13,762 nt of DNA. It comes from an uncultured Gammaproteobacteria bacterium (GTDB lineage: Bacteria > Pseudomonadota > Gammaproteobacteria > Xanthomonadales > Xanthomonadaceae). Positions 12,587-13,762 of this stretch are shown piece after piece; the first letter of the stretch is position 1; each line of letters opens with the position of its first letter. The notes under the pieces are model-generated. The model had not been told where the DNA came from and made no database searches. It saw only the letters and a list, made by a program, of their open reading frames with translations. The position numbers and the translations under genes are program-made. Location of the stretch: the NCBI GenBank assembly GCA_946885735.1, contig CAMPGW010000078.1, positions 1-13,762 of the forward strand, written 5' to 3'.

Positions 12587-12647
12587 ACCGAGAACCGCCG
12601 CCGGACTTAACAGCGTCACCCACCCGGTGCAGGATGCAGGGGCCGGC

Positions 12648-12668
12648 CCGGGCGTGTATCATGCCCGG
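12648..12668 (+). promoter_or_regulatory. metK -10 box inside a 21-bp dyad
   Basis: The likely -10 TATCAT (12657-12662) lies at the centre of an inverted repeat with arms CCGGGCGTG (12648-12656) and CATGCCCGG (12660-12668), 9 bp with one mismatch. Transcription would start near 12669, 44 bases before metK. A dyad over the -10 is a typical repressor site, but I recognise no known operator (it is not the MetJ box AGACGTCT). Confidence 0.45.
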
Positions 12669-12678
12669 CTCGTTTTGC

Positions 12679-12702
12679 ATCCTTTCATCCGAATCAAAGG
12701 AT
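12679..12702 (+). promoter_or_regulatory. Leader hairpin covering the metK ribosome site
   Basis: ATCCTTT (12679-12685) pairs perfectly with AAAGGAT (12696-12702) around a 10-base loop. The right arm is the only Shine-Dalgarno (AAAGGA) before the metK ATG. ATCC also occurs at 12687 in the loop and at 12705 beyond the stem, so alternative pairings exist. No known SAM or SAH riboswitch class is recognised; the leader of about 44 bases is too short for most of them. Confidence 0.45.
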
Positions 12703-12712
12703 ATATCCGCCG

Positions 12713-13762
12713 ATGAGCAGCTACCTCTTCACCTCCGAATCCGTGTCCGAGGGCCACCCGGACAAGATGGCCGACCAGATCTCGGACGCCGTCCTCGACG
12801 CCATCCTGGCGCAGGACAAGCGCGCCCGCGTGGCCTGCGAGACGATGGTGAAGACCGGCGCGGCGATCGTGGCGGGCGAAGTCACCACCTCGGCATGGGT
12901 CGACATCGAGGCGCTGGCGCGCAAGGTCATCAACGACATCGGCTACGACAACAGCGACGTCGGCTTCGACGGCCACACCTGCGCCATCATCAACATGCTC
13001 GGCAAGCAGTCGCCGGACATCAACCAGGGCGTGGATCGCAAGAAGCCCGAGGAACAGGGCGCCGGCGACCAGGGCCTGATGTTCGGCTTCGCCTGCAACG
13101 AGGCGCCGGAGTTCATGCCGGCCCCGCTGTATTACTCGCACCGGCTGGTCGAACAGCAGGCCAAGGTGCGCAAGTCCGGCAAGCTCAAGTGGCTGCGTCC
13201 GGACGCCAAGTCGCAGGTGACCCTGCGCTACGAGGACGGCACCAACAAGATCCTCGGCCTCGACGCCGTGGTGCTGTCCACCCAGCACGACGAGGGCGTG
13301 AAGCAGAAGCAGCTGGTCGAGGCCGTCTACGAGACGATCCTGGTGCCGGTGCTGCCGAAGGAATGGCTGGCCTCGCTGAAGAAGAACAAGGTGCACATCA
13401 ACCCGACCGGCAAGTTCGTCATCGGCGGGCCGGTGGGCGACTGCGGCCTGACCGGCCGCAAGATCATCGTCGACACCTACGGCGGCATGGCCCGCCACGG
13501 CGGCGGCGCGTTCTCCGGCAAGGACCCGTCCAAGGTCGATCGCTCGGCCGCCTACGCGGCGCGTTACGTCGCCAAGAACATCGTGGCCGCCGGCCTGGCC
13601 GACCGCTGCGAGGTGCAGGTGTCGTACGCCATCGGCGTTGCCGAGCCGACCTCGATCTCGGTGACCACCTTCGGCACCGGCAAGATCAGCGACGACAAGA
13701 TCGAGAAGCTGATCCGCGCGCACTTCGACCTGCGGCCCTACGGCATCACCCAGATGCTCGAC
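12713..13762 (+). CDS. metK: S-adenosylmethionine synthetase (3' end beyond window)
   Basis: Makes S-adenosylmethionine from methionine and ATP in the cytoplasm. The visible 350 residues are the N-terminal part of an enzyme usually near 400 residues; the frame is still open at the window edge. Signature elements are [20 protein letters not shown] (about 10-29; His15, Asp17 and Lys18 at the ATP/metal site), the hexapeptide-type motif [10 protein letters not shown] (about 116-125), [22 protein letters not shown], and the phosphate-binding [22 protein letters not shown] 12713 gives the standard N-terminus; its ribosome site AAAGGA (12696-12701) is distant (11 bases) and lies inside a hairpin. 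The -10 box sits in a dyad. Many relatives carry ahcY downstream of metK, which cannot be checked here. Confidence 0.97.
   Translation, partial: MSSYLFTSESVSEGHPDKMADQISDAVLDAILAQDKRARVACETMVKTGAAIVAGEVTTSAWVDIEALARKVINDIGYDNSDVGFDGHTCAIINMLGKQSPDINQGVDRKKPEEQGAGDQGLMFGFACNEAPEFMPAPLYYSHRLVEQQAKVRKSGKLKWLRPDAKSQVTLRYEDGTNKILGLDAVVLSTQHDEGVKQKQLVEAVYETILVPVLPKEWLASLKKNKVHINPTGKFVIGGPVGDCGLTGRKIIVDTYGGMARHGGGAFSGKDPSKVDRSAAYAARYVAKNIVAAGLADRCEVQVSYAIGVAEPTSISVTTFGTGKISDDKIEKLIRAHFDLRPYGITQMLD

Noticed and set aside
12600..12712. SAM or SAH riboswitch before metK
   Set aside because: The predicted leader is about 44 bases and contains one simple hairpin; no known aptamer core was recognised.

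Overview
The window is very GC-rich, densely coding bacterial DNA with TAnnnT-type -10 boxes, and at least two genes appear to start at or next to their own transcription start. The proteins (GcvT/GcvH, DusB, MetK, a CNT transporter, an ECF sigma factor with an SFSKSQLARG tail motif, and the start of an Ala/Lys-rich histone-like protein) look gammaproteobacterial. They fit the Lysobacterales/Xanthomonadaceae best (Lysobacter/Luteimonas-like). That placement is inferred from protein character, not from a search.

Layout. (1) 1-44: the first codons of a minus-strand histone-like protein. (2) 45-809: a 765-base non-coding stretch with a strong-looking minus-strand promoter (TTGACA-17-TAGCTT), a perfect 9-bp hairpin, and a CpG-dense block carrying repeated CGAAAA words. 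(3) 810-2366, minus: gcvT then gcvH, two subunits of the glycine cleavage system, with a terminator hairpin after gcvH. (4) 2367-2859: a non-coding block holding two copies of one structured element in opposite orientation. Their 76-bp cores are almost identical (71/76), but each copy is closed by its own roughly 30-bp inverted-repeat arms. Between them is a plus-strand intrinsic terminator with no recognisable gene to terminate. (5) 2860-4264, minus: an SPFH/stomatin-like protein and its NfeD partner, a membrane-quality pair. (6) 4341-6814, plus: an ECF sigma factor, an overlapping single-TM protein (probable anti-sigma factor) and an exported double-PDZ protein with a His/Met-rich segment and no protease domain; probably a cell-envelope stress module. 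(7) 6836-8005, plus: a membrane diguanylate cyclase. (8) 8100-9392, plus: a CNT nucleoside transporter. (9) 9471-10475, plus: dusB, apparently leaderless. (10) 10505-12574, minus: an exported protein of unknown function, a 128-residue tail-anchored-like protein, and a DUF457/YdjM-like membrane hydrolase; the last two overlap by ATGA. (11) 12713-end, plus: metK, truncated by the window edge at residue 350.

Most genes are ordinary core or house-keeping genes. The parts most worth a second look are the paired structured repeats with the orphan terminator, the sigma/anti-sigma/PDZ module with its possible metal-binding segment, the leaderless gene starts, and the dyad and hairpin upstream of metK.
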